Origin: Pseudomonas sp. BN411
GTDB lineage: Bacteria > Pseudomonadota > Gammaproteobacteria > Pseudomonadales > Pseudomonadaceae
Reading direction: 5' to 3'
Length of the DNA: 64,000 bases
NCBI RefSeq assembly: GCF_029871235.1
Contig: NZ_SSOM01000055.1
Location: forward strand, 124,001-188,000
A model generated the notes under the pieces. The model was not told the origin of the DNA. It worked only from the letters and a program-made list of their open reading frames with translations, and did not search any database. Positions 49,507 through 58,827 of this stretch are shown here, one piece after another (the stretch's first letter is position 1; every line of letters starts with the position of its first letter). Both the position numbers and the translations under genes were made by a program.

Positions 49507-49599
49507 TGCAGCCTCCTGAACCGGCGCATTATGCGCATCCCACTTGAACGTCTCGAACCACACGGGGCGCGGAATGCGCGGGCGAAGCAAAATTTGCCC

Positions 49600-49629
49600 T
49601 TGAAATATACAGACAGGTCTGTCTACTAT
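49600..49629 (+). promoter_or_regulatory. Promoter of the GST operon
   Basis: TTGAAA (49600-49605), 18 bases, TACTAT (49624-49629). The spacer contains the TetR palindrome, so a bound repressor would block polymerase. Confidence 0.65.
49611..49624. promoter_or_regulatory. TetR operator (palindrome AGACAG-N2-CTGTCT)
   Basis: A perfect 6-bp inverted repeat with 2-base centre, lying between the divergent TetR and GST genes and inside the spacer of the GST promoter. This is the common form of TetR-family operators. Confidence 0.75.
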
Positions 49630-49664
49630 CCAGATCAAATTCCAACCAACGCGAGGGACTCGCC

Positions 49665-50258
49665 ATGCAACTCCACGATTTCTACCTTTCCGGCAACTGC
49701 TACAAGGTCCGCCTGTTCCTTGGCCTGATCGGCCAGCCCGTCGAGTTGCTGACCGTCGACCTGCCCAAGGGCGCGCAGAAACGTCCGGAGTTCCTCGCCC
49801 TGAACCCGCGCGGGCAGGTCCCGGTACTGGTTGATGATGGGCAGCCGCTGGTCGACTCCCAGGCCATCCTGGTCTACCTGGCGCGACGCTATGCGGATGC
49901 GCACTGGTACCCGTTGGACGCCGTCACCGAGGCGCGGATCGCCAGTTGGCTGAGCCTGACCGCCAACGAAATCCACAACGGCGCGGCACGGGCCCGGATA
50001 GGACTGAAGTTTGGCCGCCCGATAGACCTGGACGACGCCCAGGCCCGTGGCCGCCAGGTACTGGAGCTGGTGGACGCGCACCTGGCCGACCGCACCTGGC
50101 TGGTCGGCGAGCAGCCCACCATCGCCGACGTGGCGGTCTACCCCTACCTCGCCATGGCCGATGAAGGCGGCCTGGACCTGACGCCCTACCCGCACCTGCA
50201 CACCTGGTTCGCGCGCATCCGCGCCCTGCCCGGCTACGTCGACCTGCCCCACTTCTGA
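49665..50258 (+). CDS. Glutathione S-transferase family protein
   Basis: 197 residues with a thioredoxin-like N-terminal half (MQLHDFYLSGNCYKVRLFLGL, then NPRGQVPVLVDDGQPLVDSQAI, the glutathione-site motif) and a helical C-terminal half with LVGEQPTIADVAVYPYL. It conjugates or reduces electrophilic compounds. First gene of the operon controlled by the adjacent TetR protein and followed 17 bases later by the PNPOx-like gene. The substrate is not known. Confidence 0.9.
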   Translation: MQLHDFYLSGNCYKVRLFLGLIGQPVELLTVDLPKGAQKRPEFLALNPRGQVPVLVDDGQPLVDSQAILVYLARRYADAHWYPLDAVTEARIASWLSLTANEIHNGAARARIGLKFGRPIDLDDAQARGRQVLELVDAHLADRTWLVGEQPTIADVAVYPYLAMADEGGLDLTPYPHLHTWFARIRALPGYVDLPHF

Positions 50259-50275
50259 GGGGCCTGGAGGCCATC

Positions 50276-51202
50276 ATGAGCAGTCCGTTCCACCCTGGCG
50301 AACAAGCGATCCAGACCCGTGTCGGCGTACGCGAGCAAGTAGAAGACATGGGTAGCCGGATGATTCGCGACTACATGCCGGAGCAGCATCGCCTGTTCTT
50401 CGCCCAGTTGCCCTGGATGCTGGTGGGCAGCCTGGACAGCGACGGCCAGCCCCAGGCCTCAGTGCTGTGGGGCAAGCCGGGCTTCGCCCACTCGCCGGAG
50501 CCCAGCCTGCTGCGGATCAACGCCCGCCCGGAGGCCGACGACCCGCTGGCCGCCAACCTGCACAGCACAGCGCGCCTTGGCTTGCTCGGTCTGGAACTGC
50601 CAACGCGGCGGCGCAACCGCATGAACGGCCCACTGCTGGACAACGACGGAGAAGGCTTCGCCCTCGCGGTGCAGCAGTCCTTCGGTAATTGCCCGAAGTA
50701 CATCCAGGCTCGCGATTGGCACTGGCATGAGCGCGCCGCCGGACCGCTGGAGCAGGGCGATGGCCTCGACCCGCGTTGGCTGCAGCTGGTCAAGCGCAGC
50801 GACACACTGTTCATCGCCAGCCAGCATCTCGACCCGGAAACCGGCGGCGTCGACATCTCCCACCGTGGTGGCGTGCCGGGATTCGTGCAGCTGGGCGACG
50901 ACGGCCGACTCTGGCTGCCGGACTACAGCGGCAACCAGATGTTCAACACCCTCGGCAACCTGTTGCTGGAACCTCGCTGCGGCCTGCTCTGGGTGGACTT
51001 CGCCAGTGGCGACCTACTGCAACTGGAAGCCCGCGCGGAAATTCTCTGGCCAGGCCAGGACGGCTCGGCCGGCCTGCCCGACTTGCCTGGAGCCGAACGC
51101 CTGGTAGCGCTGACTCCCGGCCGCTGGCGCCTGCGTCGAAGCCGCCTGCCGCTGGGCTTTGACCACGCACGTCCCTCCCCCTTCCTGCCTCAAGGACACT
51201 GA
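50276..51202 (+). CDS. Flavin/pyridoxamine-phosphate-oxidase-fold protein
   Basis: 308 residues of the PNPOx-like split-barrel fold, longer than classic PdxH. The segments FFAQLPWMLVGSLDSDGQPQ, and FVQLGDDGRLWLPDYSGNQMF then GLLWVDFASGD, indicate two split-barrel units, which usually bind FMN or F420. The family is annotated as pyridoxamine 5'-phosphate oxidase-related, but an actual reaction is not established. It sits between GST and a metallo-hydrolase in what looks like a detoxification operon. Confidence 0.82.
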   Translation: MSSPFHPGEQAIQTRVGVREQVEDMGSRMIRDYMPEQHRLFFAQLPWMLVGSLDSDGQPQASVLWGKPGFAHSPEPSLLRINARPEADDPLAANLHSTARLGLLGLELPTRRRNRMNGPLLDNDGEGFALAVQQSFGNCPKYIQARDWHWHERAAGPLEQGDGLDPRWLQLVKRSDTLFIASQHLDPETGGVDISHRGGVPGFVQLGDDGRLWLPDYSGNQMFNTLGNLLLEPRCGLLWVDFASGDLLQLEARAEILWPGQDGSAGLPDLPGAERLVALTPGRWRLRRSRLPLGFDHARPSPFLPQGH

Positions 51203-51206
51203 TTCC

Positions 51207-52073
51207 ATGCGTCTACGTTCGTACTTCCTGTTGCTCCTGCTGGGGACGATCAGTGCGGTCACCCAAGCCGAAGGACTGCGTTTCTCGCTGGTGAAGACGT
51301 CCGAGACCGAAACCCTGGACGCCTTCACCGTGGCTGATGGCCAATGGACCGAGAAGGTGAAGGCCAACCATGTGGCGGTACTGATCCAGCACCACGCCGC
51401 CACCCTGCTTTTCGATACCGGACTCGGCCGCCAGGTGGACAGCCAGTTCAGCGGCGAGATGCCCTGGTGGGACAAGCCGCTGATGCAGTACGGCGCCGTG
51501 ACCCCGGCCCGCGACCAGCTCGACAGGGACGGCATCCGGGTCGACCGCATCCTGCTCAGCCATGTCCATTGGGACCACGCGTCGGCGCTGGCGGACTTCC
51601 CCGAAGTGCCGGTCTGGGCGCCCTATGAGGAAATCGAGTTCACCGAGATCGCCACGCCGCCGGCCATCCTGCCCAGCCAGTTCGCCCACGGTGTGAAATG
51701 GCATCCCTTCACCTTCCTCCCCATCTCCTTCATGGGTTTTGAGGAAAGCCTCGACCTGTTCGGCGACCGCAGCCTGGTACTGGTGCCGCTCAGCGGTCAT
51801 ACGCCGGGTTCAGTGGGTCTGTTCCTGACTCTGGAGGACGGGCGGCGCTTCTTCTTCACCGGCGACGTCAGCTGGCGCCTGGAAGGTTTCACCGGCCCGA
51901 AGGAAAAGTTCTGGGTCAGCCGCAGGATGGTCGACAACGACCGTGAAGCCACGCGCGCCCAGCTGCAGAAAGTGCATGACCTGCTCCAGCGAGAACCCGG
52001 TCTGATCGTGGTTCCGGCCCATGATGCGGCGGTGCAGGATCGGCTCGGGTACTACCCGCAATGGGTGCAGTGA
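51207..52073 (+). CDS. Exported metallo-beta-lactamase-fold hydrolase
   Basis: 288 residues with a signal peptide (MRLRSYFLLLLLGTISAVTQA). The zinc-binding motif HxHxDH is present as LLSHVHWDHASAL, followed by LSGHTPGSVGLFL, FFTGDVSW and VVPAHDAAV, a full set of metal ligands. The family includes lactonases, glyoxalase II-like and alkylsulfatase-like enzymes; substrate cannot be assigned. The ATG is five bases after the previous stop with AAGGA upstream, so it is the third gene of the operon. Confidence 0.85.
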   Translation: MRLRSYFLLLLLGTISAVTQAEGLRFSLVKTSETETLDAFTVADGQWTEKVKANHVAVLIQHHAATLLFDTGLGRQVDSQFSGEMPWWDKPLMQYGAVTPARDQLDRDGIRVDRILLSHVHWDHASALADFPEVPVWAPYEEIEFTEIATPPAILPSQFAHGVKWHPFTFLPISFMGFEESLDLFGDRSLVLVPLSGHTPGSVGLFLTLEDGRRFFFTGDVSWRLEGFTGPKEKFWVSRRMVDNDREATRAQLQKVHDLLQREPGLIVVPAHDAAVQDRLGYYPQWVQ

Positions 52074-52179
52074 GCGACCGACCATCGTCTAACTGCAAAA
52101 GTTGTAACGAAATGCTTTAGTCAAATTGTTGTAACAGGACGACCCGACCGACCTGAAAACCAACGAGGAGACAATAACA

Positions 52180-53448
52180 ATGAGTAAGACCTCGCTTGCG
52201 CAAGCCGTGGCCCTCGCCGCGCTCGGCGCCAGTGTCACCCTGCCGGGCGTCGCCCAGGCCGAGTTCATCAAGGACAGCAAGGCCAGCCTGGAGCTACGCA
52301 ACTTCTACTTCAATCGTGACTTTCGCCAGGAAGGAGCCGCCCAGTCCAAAGCCGAGGAATGGGCCCAGGGCTTCCTCCTGCGTTACGAATCCGGCTTCAC
52401 CGAAGGCACCGTTGGCGTGGGTGTGGACGCCCTGGGCCTGCTCGGCGTCAAGCTTGATTCCAGCCCCGACCGCAGCAACACCGGCCTGCTCAAGCGCGAC
52501 CGCGAAACCGGCCGCGCCCAGGACGAGTACGGCGAGCTCGGCCTGACCGCCAAGCTGCGCGCGTCCAAGAGCGTGCTCAAGGTCGGCACCCTGCTGCCCA
52601 AGCTGCCGGTGGTCCAGTACAACGACTCGCGCCTGCTGCCGCAGACCTTCAAGGGTGGCCAGCTGAACTCCATGGAACTCGATGGCCTGACCTTCGATGC
52701 CGGCCAGCTCAAACAGGTGAACCAGCGTGACTCCTCCGACTACGAGGACATGACCATCACCACCGGCGCTGCCCGCGCCATCACCGTCCGCAGCGGCACC
52801 ACCAGCGACAAATTCAACTTCGGCGGCGCCAGCTACAAGTGGACCGACAACCTCGTCACCGGCTACCACTACGGCGAGCTGCAGGACTTCTACAAGCAGC
52901 ACTATTTCAGCGCCGTGCACACGCTGCCGCTGGCTGACAAGCAGTCGCTGAAGAGCGACCTGCGCTACGCCCGCTCCACGGACGACGGCACCAGCAACGT
53001 CGATAACAAGGCCTTCGGCGCCATGTTCACCTATGCCCTGGGCGGCCACGCCTTCGGCCTCGGCTACCAGAGCATGAGCGGCGATACCGGCTTCGCCTAC
53101 ATCAACGGCACCGACCCCTTCCTGGTGAACTACGTACAGATCGGCGACTTCGCCAACAAGGACGAGAAGTCCTGGCAGGCCCGCTACGACTACAACTTCG
53201 CCAGCATCGGCATTCCCGGCCTGACCTTCATGACCCGCTACCTGTCCGGCGACAACATCGACCTGGGCGCGGGCCGCGAAGAAGGCAAGGAATGGGAACG
53301 CAACATGGACATCGCCTACGTGTTCCAGGAAGGCGCGCTGAAGAACTTCGGCATCAAATGGCGTAACGCTACGGTGCGCTCCACCAACTTCGGCAACGAC
53401 CTCGACGAGAATCGTCTGATTCTCAGCTACGTCATGCCGCTCTGGTAA
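52180..53448 (+). CDS. opdQ: OprD-family outer-membrane porin, OpdQ-like
   Basis: 422 residues with a signal peptide (about 1-27, ending VAQA) and an 18-strand OprD-type barrel. It begins EFIKDSKASLELRNFYFNRDFR, the OprD family hallmark, and ends in a beta strand with terminal Trp (LILSYVMPLW), the outer-membrane assembly signal. OprD porins take up amino acids or small organic acids. Position matches PA3038 opdQ, reported to respond to nitrate and salt. AGGAG precedes the ATG. Confidence 0.88.
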   Translation: MSKTSLAQAVALAALGASVTLPGVAQAEFIKDSKASLELRNFYFNRDFRQEGAAQSKAEEWAQGFLLRYESGFTEGTVGVGVDALGLLGVKLDSSPDRSNTGLLKRDRETGRAQDEYGELGLTAKLRASKSVLKVGTLLPKLPVVQYNDSRLLPQTFKGGQLNSMELDGLTFDAGQLKQVNQRDSSDYEDMTITTGAARAITVRSGTTSDKFNFGGASYKWTDNLVTGYHYGELQDFYKQHYFSAVHTLPLADKQSLKSDLRYARSTDDGTSNVDNKAFGAMFTYALGGHAFGLGYQSMSGDTGFAYINGTDPFLVNYVQIGDFANKDEKSWQARYDYNFASIGIPGLTFMTRYLSGDNIDLGAGREEGKEWERNMDIAYVFQEGALKNFGIKWRNATVRSTNFGNDLDENRLILSYVMPLW

Positions 53449-53463
53449 GTTCGCCAGGCAATG

Positions 53464-53490
53464 AAAAGCCCGCCAGATGGCGGGCTTTTT
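53464..53490 (+). terminator. Intrinsic terminator after the porin gene
   Basis: Eleven-pair stem AAAAGCCCGCC/GGCGGGCTTTT with a 4-base loop and T-run. The A-run on the other side means it could also end the opposing amt transcript. Confidence 0.92.
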
Positions 53491-53530
53491 CTTTCGTCCT
53501 GAGGGCGAATTCACTCGCGAATGCGGAGGC

Positions 53531-54739
53531 TCAATCCTGCGAGGTAGCCCCGATCTTGTGGATCGACAGGTCGGCGCCGTAGTACTCCTCTTCCTGGCTC
53601 AGGCGGATGCCCCAGACCGACTTGAGCAGGCCGTAGACCGCAAAGCCGCCCACCAGCGCCACCAGCACGCCGACGCCGGTGCCGATCAACTGGCTGACGA
53701 AGCTGACGCCACCCAGCCCGCCAAAGGCTTGCTGGCCGAAAATGCCGCAGGCGATACCGCCCCAGACGCCGCACAGGCCATGCAGCGGCCAGACGCCGAG
53801 TACGTCGTCGATCTTCCACTTCACCTGGGTCGCGGTGAACGCCCAGACGAACAGGGCGCCTGCGATCGCGCCGGTGACCAGGGCGCCCACCGGGTGCATC
53901 AGGTCCGAGCCGGCGCAGATCGCCACCAGGCCGGCGAGCGGTCCGTTGTGCAGGAAGCCGGGGTCGTTGCGGCCCACCAGCAGCGCGGCGACCGTGCCGC
54001 CGACCATGGCCATCAGCGAGTTCACCGCCACCAGGCCGCTGACGCCTTGCAGGGTCTGGGCACTCATCACGTTGAAGCCGAACCAGCCGACGATGAGGAT
54101 CCAGGAACCCAGGGCCAGGAAGGGAATGTTCGACGGGGCGAAGGCCACCAGGCGGCCTTCGCGATAGCGGCCATTGCGATGGCCCAGCAGCACCACGGCG
54201 CCGAAGGCCAGCCAACCGCCAACCGCGTGCACCACCACCGAGCCGGCGAAGTCATGGAAGCTCGCACCGAAGCTGTTCTTCAGCCAGTCCTGCAGGCCAA
54301 AGTTGCCGTTCCAGATCATCCCCTCGAAGAAGGGATAGATGAAGGCGACGATCAGCAAGGTGGCGCAGAGCTGCGGGCAGAACCGGGCGCGCTCGGCGAT
54401 ACCGCCGGAAATGATGGCCGGAATGGCCGCGGCGAAAGTCAGCAGGAAGAAGAACTTCACCAGGGCGTAACCATGGTCGGCGGCGAGTACGCTCGCCGGC
54501 TCCAGGAAGGTCACGCCATAAGCGATCCAGTAGCCGACGAAGAAATAGGCCAGGGTCGAGATCGCAAAGTCGGAAAGGATCTTCGACAGGGCGTTGACCT
54601 GGTTCTTCTGGCGCACCGTGCCCACTTCAAGGAAGGCGAAGCCCGCGTGCATGGCCAGCACCATGACGGCGCCCATCAGGATGAACAGGGTGTTGGAACC
54701 GTGGATCAGGGTTTCCACGGCGCTATTGAGGTTTTCCAT
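53531..54739 (-). CDS. amt: Ammonium transporter, Amt family
   Basis: 402 residues, about 11 membrane helices. The first helices read MHAGFAFLEVGTVRQKN, the standard Amt opening. The pore twin-His region is represented by FAGSVVVHAVGG and GLHGLCGVWGG-type segments, and DLMHPVGALVTG follows. I start at 54739 (MENLNSAVETL); a longer N-terminus of 13 residues is possible. There is no glnK neighbour, so PII control is not evident here. A sigma-54 site was not seen. Confidence 0.9.
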   Translation of the reverse strand: MENLNSAVETLIHGSNTLFILMGAVMVLAMHAGFAFLEVGTVRQKNQVNALSKILSDFAISTLAYFFVGYWIAYGVTFLEPASVLAADHGYALVKFFFLLTFAAAIPAIISGGIAERARFCPQLCATLLIVAFIYPFFEGMIWNGNFGLQDWLKNSFGASFHDFAGSVVVHAVGGWLAFGAVVLLGHRNGRYREGRLVAFAPSNIPFLALGSWILIVGWFGFNVMSAQTLQGVSGLVAVNSLMAMVGGTVAALLVGRNDPGFLHNGPLAGLVAICAGSDLMHPVGALVTGAIAGALFVWAFTATQVKWKIDDVLGVWPLHGLCGVWGGIACGIFGQQAFGGLGGVSFVSQLIGTGVGVLVALVGGFAVYGLLKSVWGIRLSQEEEYYGADLSIHKIGATSQD

Positions 54740-55094
54740 TGGCGAAGACAACTCCGGCAGCGAGGAAAAAAGCACCAAAGCGGTTCAGGCGAGGTTTTCT
54801 GCGCACCATCCTGAGGCCATGCCGCACCGCAAAGGATCAAACCCGAATCCCGACTTGGTGCAGGCTGGCCAGCGCAGGAAAAATCCCGAACGGCGTTTCT
54901 CTTTGATTTTCATGAGGTTGAGCGCTGCTTCCGGGTCTCGACGGGCCATCCAGGGCGCCCCGATCCAGCGCATCTCGCCACAACCGCGCACCAGCCCGAT
55001 GCAAGCGCTATACCAGCGGACAGAAGGAAATTCCGGGTGAACCTTGGAAGAAGGCACCTACTCTTAGGCATTGAGTCCTACATGGAGAATCGCC
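54740..55094. other. Intergenic region between amt and the ElaB/YqjD-like gene
   Basis: 355 bases with no supported gene. I see no sigma-54 -24/-12 element, no NtrC palindrome and no terminator; only a GGAGA ribosome site at the right end. Short open frames here lack any family character. Confidence 0.5.
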
Positions 55095-55409
55095 ATGCCC
55101 CGTAAGACCGCCGCCCGCGCCCAGGATGACCTGCTGGCCGACTTCCAGACCCTGGTCAGCGATACCGAGAAACTCCTGCAAGACACCGCCAGCCTGGCAG
55201 GCGAACAGGCCGACGAGCTGCGTCTGCAGATCCACGAAAGCCTCAAACGCGCCCGCGACACCCTTCGCGACACCGAGCAGAACTTGAAGGAACGCGGCCA
55301 GGCCGCGGTACAGGCCACCGAGGACTACGTCCAGGAGCATCCCTGGCAGAGCGTCGGCCTGGCTGCCGGTATCGGCTTCCTACTCGGCCTTCTGGCCGCC
55401 CGGCGCTGA
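55095..55409 (+). CDS. ElaB/YqjD/DUF883-family membrane-anchored protein
   Basis: 104 residues. A long amphipathic helix (about 8-80; DDLLADFQTLVSDTEKLLQD and following) is joined to a single C-terminal membrane segment (WQSVGLAAGIGFLLGLLAARR), the pattern of the tail-anchored ElaB/YqjD family, which in E. coli bind ribosomes in stationary phase. It begins a tight three-gene set with yqjE- and yqjK-like genes. GGAGA lies ahead of the ATG at 55095. Confidence 0.88.
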   Translation: MPRKTAARAQDDLLADFQTLVSDTEKLLQDTASLAGEQADELRLQIHESLKRARDTLRDTEQNLKERGQAAVQATEDYVQEHPWQSVGLAAGIGFLLGLLAARR

Positions 55410-55411
55410 CC

Positions 55412-55801
55412 ATGAGTGAAGAAACCCCTTCCGCCCAGGAGGCGGGACGCGGCCCTTCGCCCAGACGCCTCAGCGCCTCGCTGCTCGGCCTGCTGCAAGG
55501 CCATGTGGAGCTGTTCGGCATCGAGCTGCAGGAACAAAAGGCCAACAGCCTCTACCTGTTGTTGTTCGGCGGGCTGACACTGATTTTCGCCATGCTCCTG
55601 CTGATCGGGCTGTCTGGCCTGATCCTGGTCCTGCTCTGGGAGAACTGGCGCTTCGAGGCCCTCGGGGGTCTTTGCCTCTTCTACCTGCTGGCAACCATCT
55701 ATTGCGGCGTGCGTTTGCGGGCAGCGGTGGATGACGAGGAATCGCCTTTCAGCGCAACCCTCGAAGAACTGGCCCGTGACCGGGAGCGCCTGCTGCCATG
55801 A
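55412..55801 (+). CDS. YqjE-like membrane protein (phage-holin 3_6 superfamily)
   Basis: 129 residues with two hydrophobic helices (LYLLLFGGLTLIFAMLLLIG and an adjoining second helix with LGGLCLFYLLATIYCGV). The soluble flanks are acidic and helical. It matches the family annotated as phage holin 3_6/YqjE. Despite the name, the context with ElaB-like and YqjK-like genes shows a chromosomal envelope role, not a phage. The stop overlaps the next start by four bases. Confidence 0.85.
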   Translation: MSEETPSAQEAGRGPSPRRLSASLLGLLQGHVELFGIELQEQKANSLYLLLFGGLTLIFAMLLLIGLSGLILVLLWENWRFEALGGLCLFYLLATIYCGVRLRAAVDDEESPFSATLEELARDRERLLP

Positions 55802-56115
55802 GCCTGCCGGAACTACCCCGCAATGCGAGCCGTCGCGACATGCGCAAGGCGCTGATCCGCCTGCGCCTGGAAATGCAGCGCCAGGAACTGCGACACGAGT
55901 CCCTGCTGCTGACCCAGCCCTTGCGCCAGGCGCGGGAAATGACCCGCAAGCTGGACATCCCCCATGCCCCACTCTGGGGCATCGCCGCGGTGGCGGCCCT
56001 GGGCTTTTTCGCCGCGCGCAAGGGCAGCCTGAAGCGTGGCCTGCGCCTGGGCGGCGTTCTCCTTCCCTTGCTGCAGGCGCTATTGAAAGTCCCACCTCGA
56101 GACGACTCCGGCTGA
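55798..56115 (+). CDS. YqjK-like small membrane-associated protein
   Basis: 105 residues: basic helix (residues 12-50, many Arg and Leu) and one hydrophobic segment (LWGIAAVAALGFFAARKG). Start codon overlaps the yqjE-like stop (ATGA), so it is translationally coupled. Similar genes follow yqjD-yqjE in many gammaproteobacteria. Function unknown. Confidence 0.78.
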   Translation: MSLPELPRNASRRDMRKALIRLRLEMQRQELRHESLLLTQPLRQAREMTRKLDIPHAPLWGIAAVAALGFFAARKGSLKRGLRLGGVLLPLLQALLKVPPRDDSG

Positions 56116-56236
56116 CAACCAGCCGGTGCAAGGCAACTGGCCACATTCTTGCTACGGGTGAGCGGCCCGTCGCACCAGCCATGGGCACCGACCCGCACCA
56201 TGCGCAATCCCATGGCCTTCCAGCTAAGGAGTCAAC

Positions 56237-57409
56237 GTGATCGATGGGCAACCGCTCGCCTGCTTCCAGCCCTTCATCGATACCGCTACCGGGCTGATCG
56301 CCGGCGTCGAAGCCTTGGGGCGGCTGCGCCAGCCGGACGGCAGCCTGCAATCGGTCGGCCCCCTCTTCCTCGACTCCAGGGCGTCCCAAGCGGCCCTGCG
56401 TCGGCTCGACCGGCAATTGCGGGAAGATGCCCTGCAGCGCTTGCACACTGCCCCGGCGGAATGGTTCCTCAGCCTGAACATCTCCCCGCGCTGGATCAGC
56501 CGCCTGCGTCCGGGCCAACCCCTGCCCAGCCTCAAGCAGCTGCAGCGCTTCGGCATAGCGGCCGAGCGCATCGTCTTCGAGATCACCGAATTGGGCGGCG
56601 CCAGCCAGCGCCTGGCGGAGGTGGTGGCGCGTTATCGTGAAGCCGGCGCGCGGATTGCCATCGACGACTTCGGCGCCGGTTACTCCCAGCTCGACCGGGT
56701 GCTGGCCCTGCAACCAGACATCCTCAAACTCGACATGCGCCTGTTCCAGGCCGCGGCCCGGGGCGGCCCCAGTGGCGAAGTGGTGAAGGCCCTGGCGCAG
56801 ATGGCCGAGAAGACTGGTTGCTGGATCATCGCCGAGGGCGTGGAAACCGAAGCCGAACTGGACTTCGCCCTGGAGTGCGGCGCCCGCTACGTGCAGGGTT
56901 ACCTGTTCGCCGCCCCGCGCCTGGAGTTCTTCGCGACCGACGCCTTCGTCCAGCGCTTCGCCGTGCTACGCGACCGCTATGTGCAGAGCAAGCTGGCTGA
57001 GCGTGCACGCCTGATGACCCTGCGCCGAGATCTCAACCAGTTGATGGCGCAGTTGCGCACCTGGGCCGAAAGCGGCGCTCCGGCATCGAGCCTGGCCAGG
57101 CCCGATGAATATCCGTGGCTGCTGCGCATCTACCAATGTGACCGCAATGGCACCCAGATCAGCCCCAACCTGCAATGGGGGCCGGGTGGCTGGCAGGAGG
57201 ACCCGAGCTATCTGGGCCACAACTGGTCCTGGCGCCCCTACTTCTACCAACTGCTGGCCGAGGGCTGGGAAGAGCGCCGCCTGACCCTCTCCACGACCTA
57301 TCGCGACGCCACCACCAACCAGTACTGCCTGACTGCCGGGCAGTTCATCGACAATGGCCGCCGCCTGCTGCTGGTGGATATCGACGCCGCCGGCCTGGCG
57401 AGGGACTGA
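56237..57409 (+). CDS. Cyclic-di-GMP phosphodiesterase, EAL domain with C-terminal sensor-like region
   Basis: 390 residues. EAL domain at about 1-240 with all catalytic residues in place: Glu25 (VEALGRLR), Asn81 (NISP), Glu115 (EITE), Asp143 and Asp144 (IDDFGAGYS), Lys164 (LKLD), Glu200 (AEGVET), Gln220 (QGYLF). Residues 250-390 form a separate region with [10 protein letters not shown] and [10 protein letters not shown], resembling a Cache/PDC-type sensor, but there is no membrane segment. So the protein is probably a cytoplasmic phosphodiesterase with a C-terminal ligand domain. GGAGTC precedes the ATG. Confidence 0.85.
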   Translation: MIDGQPLACFQPFIDTATGLIAGVEALGRLRQPDGSLQSVGPLFLDSRASQAALRRLDRQLREDALQRLHTAPAEWFLSLNISPRWISRLRPGQPLPSLKQLQRFGIAAERIVFEITELGGASQRLAEVVARYREAGARIAIDDFGAGYSQLDRVLALQPDILKLDMRLFQAAARGGPSGEVVKALAQMAEKTGCWIIAEGVETEAELDFALECGARYVQGYLFAAPRLEFFATDAFVQRFAVLRDRYVQSKLAERARLMTLRRDLNQLMAQLRTWAESGAPASSLARPDEYPWLLRIYQCDRNGTQISPNLQWGPGGWQEDPSYLGHNWSWRPYFYQLLAEGWEERRLTLSTTYRDATTNQYCLTAGQFIDNGRRLLLVDIDAAGLARD

Positions 57410-57470
57410 GCCGCAGGCAGGCGCTTGGGTTAGAGTAGGATCTTCGGCCACTGAACGGCGAGGACAGGCC

Positions 57471-58802
57471 TTGGACTGGCAGACCCTGCTCACCCGCGAA
57501 CGCCTCGGCAAACCGGTGCACAGCACCGATGAGCTGGGCCGCAGCCCCTTCCACAAAGACCACGACCGCATCATCTTCTCCGGCGCCTTCCGGCGTCTCG
57601 GACGCAAGACCCAGGTGCACCCGGTCTCCAGCAACGACCACATCCATACGCGTCTGACCCACTCACTGGAAGTGAGCTGCGTCGGGCGATCCCTGGGCAT
57701 GCGCGTGGGCGAAACGCTGCGCGACGCGCTGCCGGACTGGTGCGAGCCCTCGGACCTCGGCGTCATCGTCCAGTCGGCCTGCCTGGCCCACGACATCGGC
57801 AACCCGCCGTTCGGCCACTCCGGCGAGGACGCCATCCGCCACTGGTTCGAGCAGGCTGCAGCACGGGGTTGGCTGGACGCCATGAGCGACACCGAGCGCG
57901 CCGACTTTCTCAGTTTCGAGGGCAACGCCCAGGGCCTGCGCGTGCTCACCCAACTGGAGTATCACCAGTTCGACGGCGGCATGCGCCTGACCTACGCCAC
58001 CCTCGGCACCTACCTGAAATACCCCTGGACTTCGCGTCATGCCGAGGCCCTGGGCTACAAGAAGCACAAGTTCGGTTGCTACCAGAGCGAGCTGCCTTTG
58101 CTGGAGCAGATCGCCACCAAGCTGGAACTGCCGCGCATCGACGAACACCGCTGGGCACGTCACCCGCTGGTCTACCTGATGGAGGCGGCGGACGACATCT
58201 GCTACGGCCTCATCGATCTGGAAGACGGCCTGGAGATGGAGCTGCTGGATTACGAGGAGGTCGAAGCATTGCTCCTCGGCCTGGTGGGCGACGACCTGCC
58301 GGAAACCTACCGCCAGCTCGGCCCCAGGGATTCCCGCCGGCGCAAACTGGCCATCCTGCGCGGCAAGGCCATCGAGCACCTGACCAATGCCGCCGCCCGT
58401 GCCTTCGTCGATCAGCAGGACGCCTTGCTCGCCGGCAGCCTGCAGGGCGACCTGGTGGAACACATGCACGGCCCGGCCAAGCACTGTGTGCTCCGCGCCA
58501 AGGCCATCGCCCGCGAAAAGATCTTCCAGGACAAGCGCAAGACGCTCCATGAGATCGGCGCCTACACGACGCTGGAGATCCTCCTCAACGCTTTCTGCGG
58601 CGCGGCGCTGGAGCAACATGGCGGGCGCTCGCCGTCGTTCAAGCACCGGCGCATCCTCGACCTGCTCGGCAACAATGCCCCCGATCCTGACTGGCCGCTC
58701 TATCGCGCGTTCGTCCGGGTCATCGATTTCATTGCCGGGATGACCGACAGCTACGCTACCGAAATGGCCCGTGAGATGACCGGCCGCTCCAGCCCGACCT
58801 GA
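57471..58802 (+). CDS. dgt: Deoxyguanosinetriphosphate triphosphohydrolase-like protein
   Basis: HD-domain dNTP triphosphohydrolase of 443 residues. The metal site is His64 (TRLTHSLEV) with His107-Asp108 ([15 protein letters not shown]). [17 protein letters not shown] at the N-terminus is typical of the Pseudomonas dgt-like family (PA3043). The best start is TTG at 57471 ([13 protein letters not shown]) with GAGG 7 bases upstream; no ATG fits. Hydrolyses dGTP or other dNTPs to deoxynucleosides and tripolyphosphate. Confidence 0.92.
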   Translation: MDWQTLLTRERLGKPVHSTDELGRSPFHKDHDRIIFSGAFRRLGRKTQVHPVSSNDHIHTRLTHSLEVSCVGRSLGMRVGETLRDALPDWCEPSDLGVIVQSACLAHDIGNPPFGHSGEDAIRHWFEQAAARGWLDAMSDTERADFLSFEGNAQGLRVLTQLEYHQFDGGMRLTYATLGTYLKYPWTSRHAEALGYKKHKFGCYQSELPLLEQIATKLELPRIDEHRWARHPLVYLMEAADDICYGLIDLEDGLEMELLDYEEVEALLLGLVGDDLPETYRQLGPRDSRRRKLAILRGKAIEHLTNAAARAFVDQQDALLAGSLQGDLVEHMHGPAKHCVLRAKAIAREKIFQDKRKTLHEIGAYTTLEILLNAFCGAALEQHGGRSPSFKHRRILDLLGNNAPDPDWPLYRAFVRVIDFIAGMTDSYATEMAREMTGRSSPT

Positions 58803-58827
58803 TCCAGCGCCTTCAGGAGCCGTGTCG

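Noticed and set aside
52101-52135. Two GTTGTAAC direct repeats upstream of the porin gene
   Set aside because: The 27-base spacing matches no regulator I can name and two short copies may be chance; not listed as an operator.
54740-55094. NtrC or sigma-54 elements upstream of amt
   Set aside because: I looked for GG-N10-GC and GCACCA palindromes; only partial matches, none with correct spacing.
55412-55801. Possible prophage remnant (holin-family protein)
   Set aside because: The holin-like name reflects a Pfam family; the ElaB/YqjD and YqjK-like neighbours show a normal chromosomal trio and no other phage gene is present.
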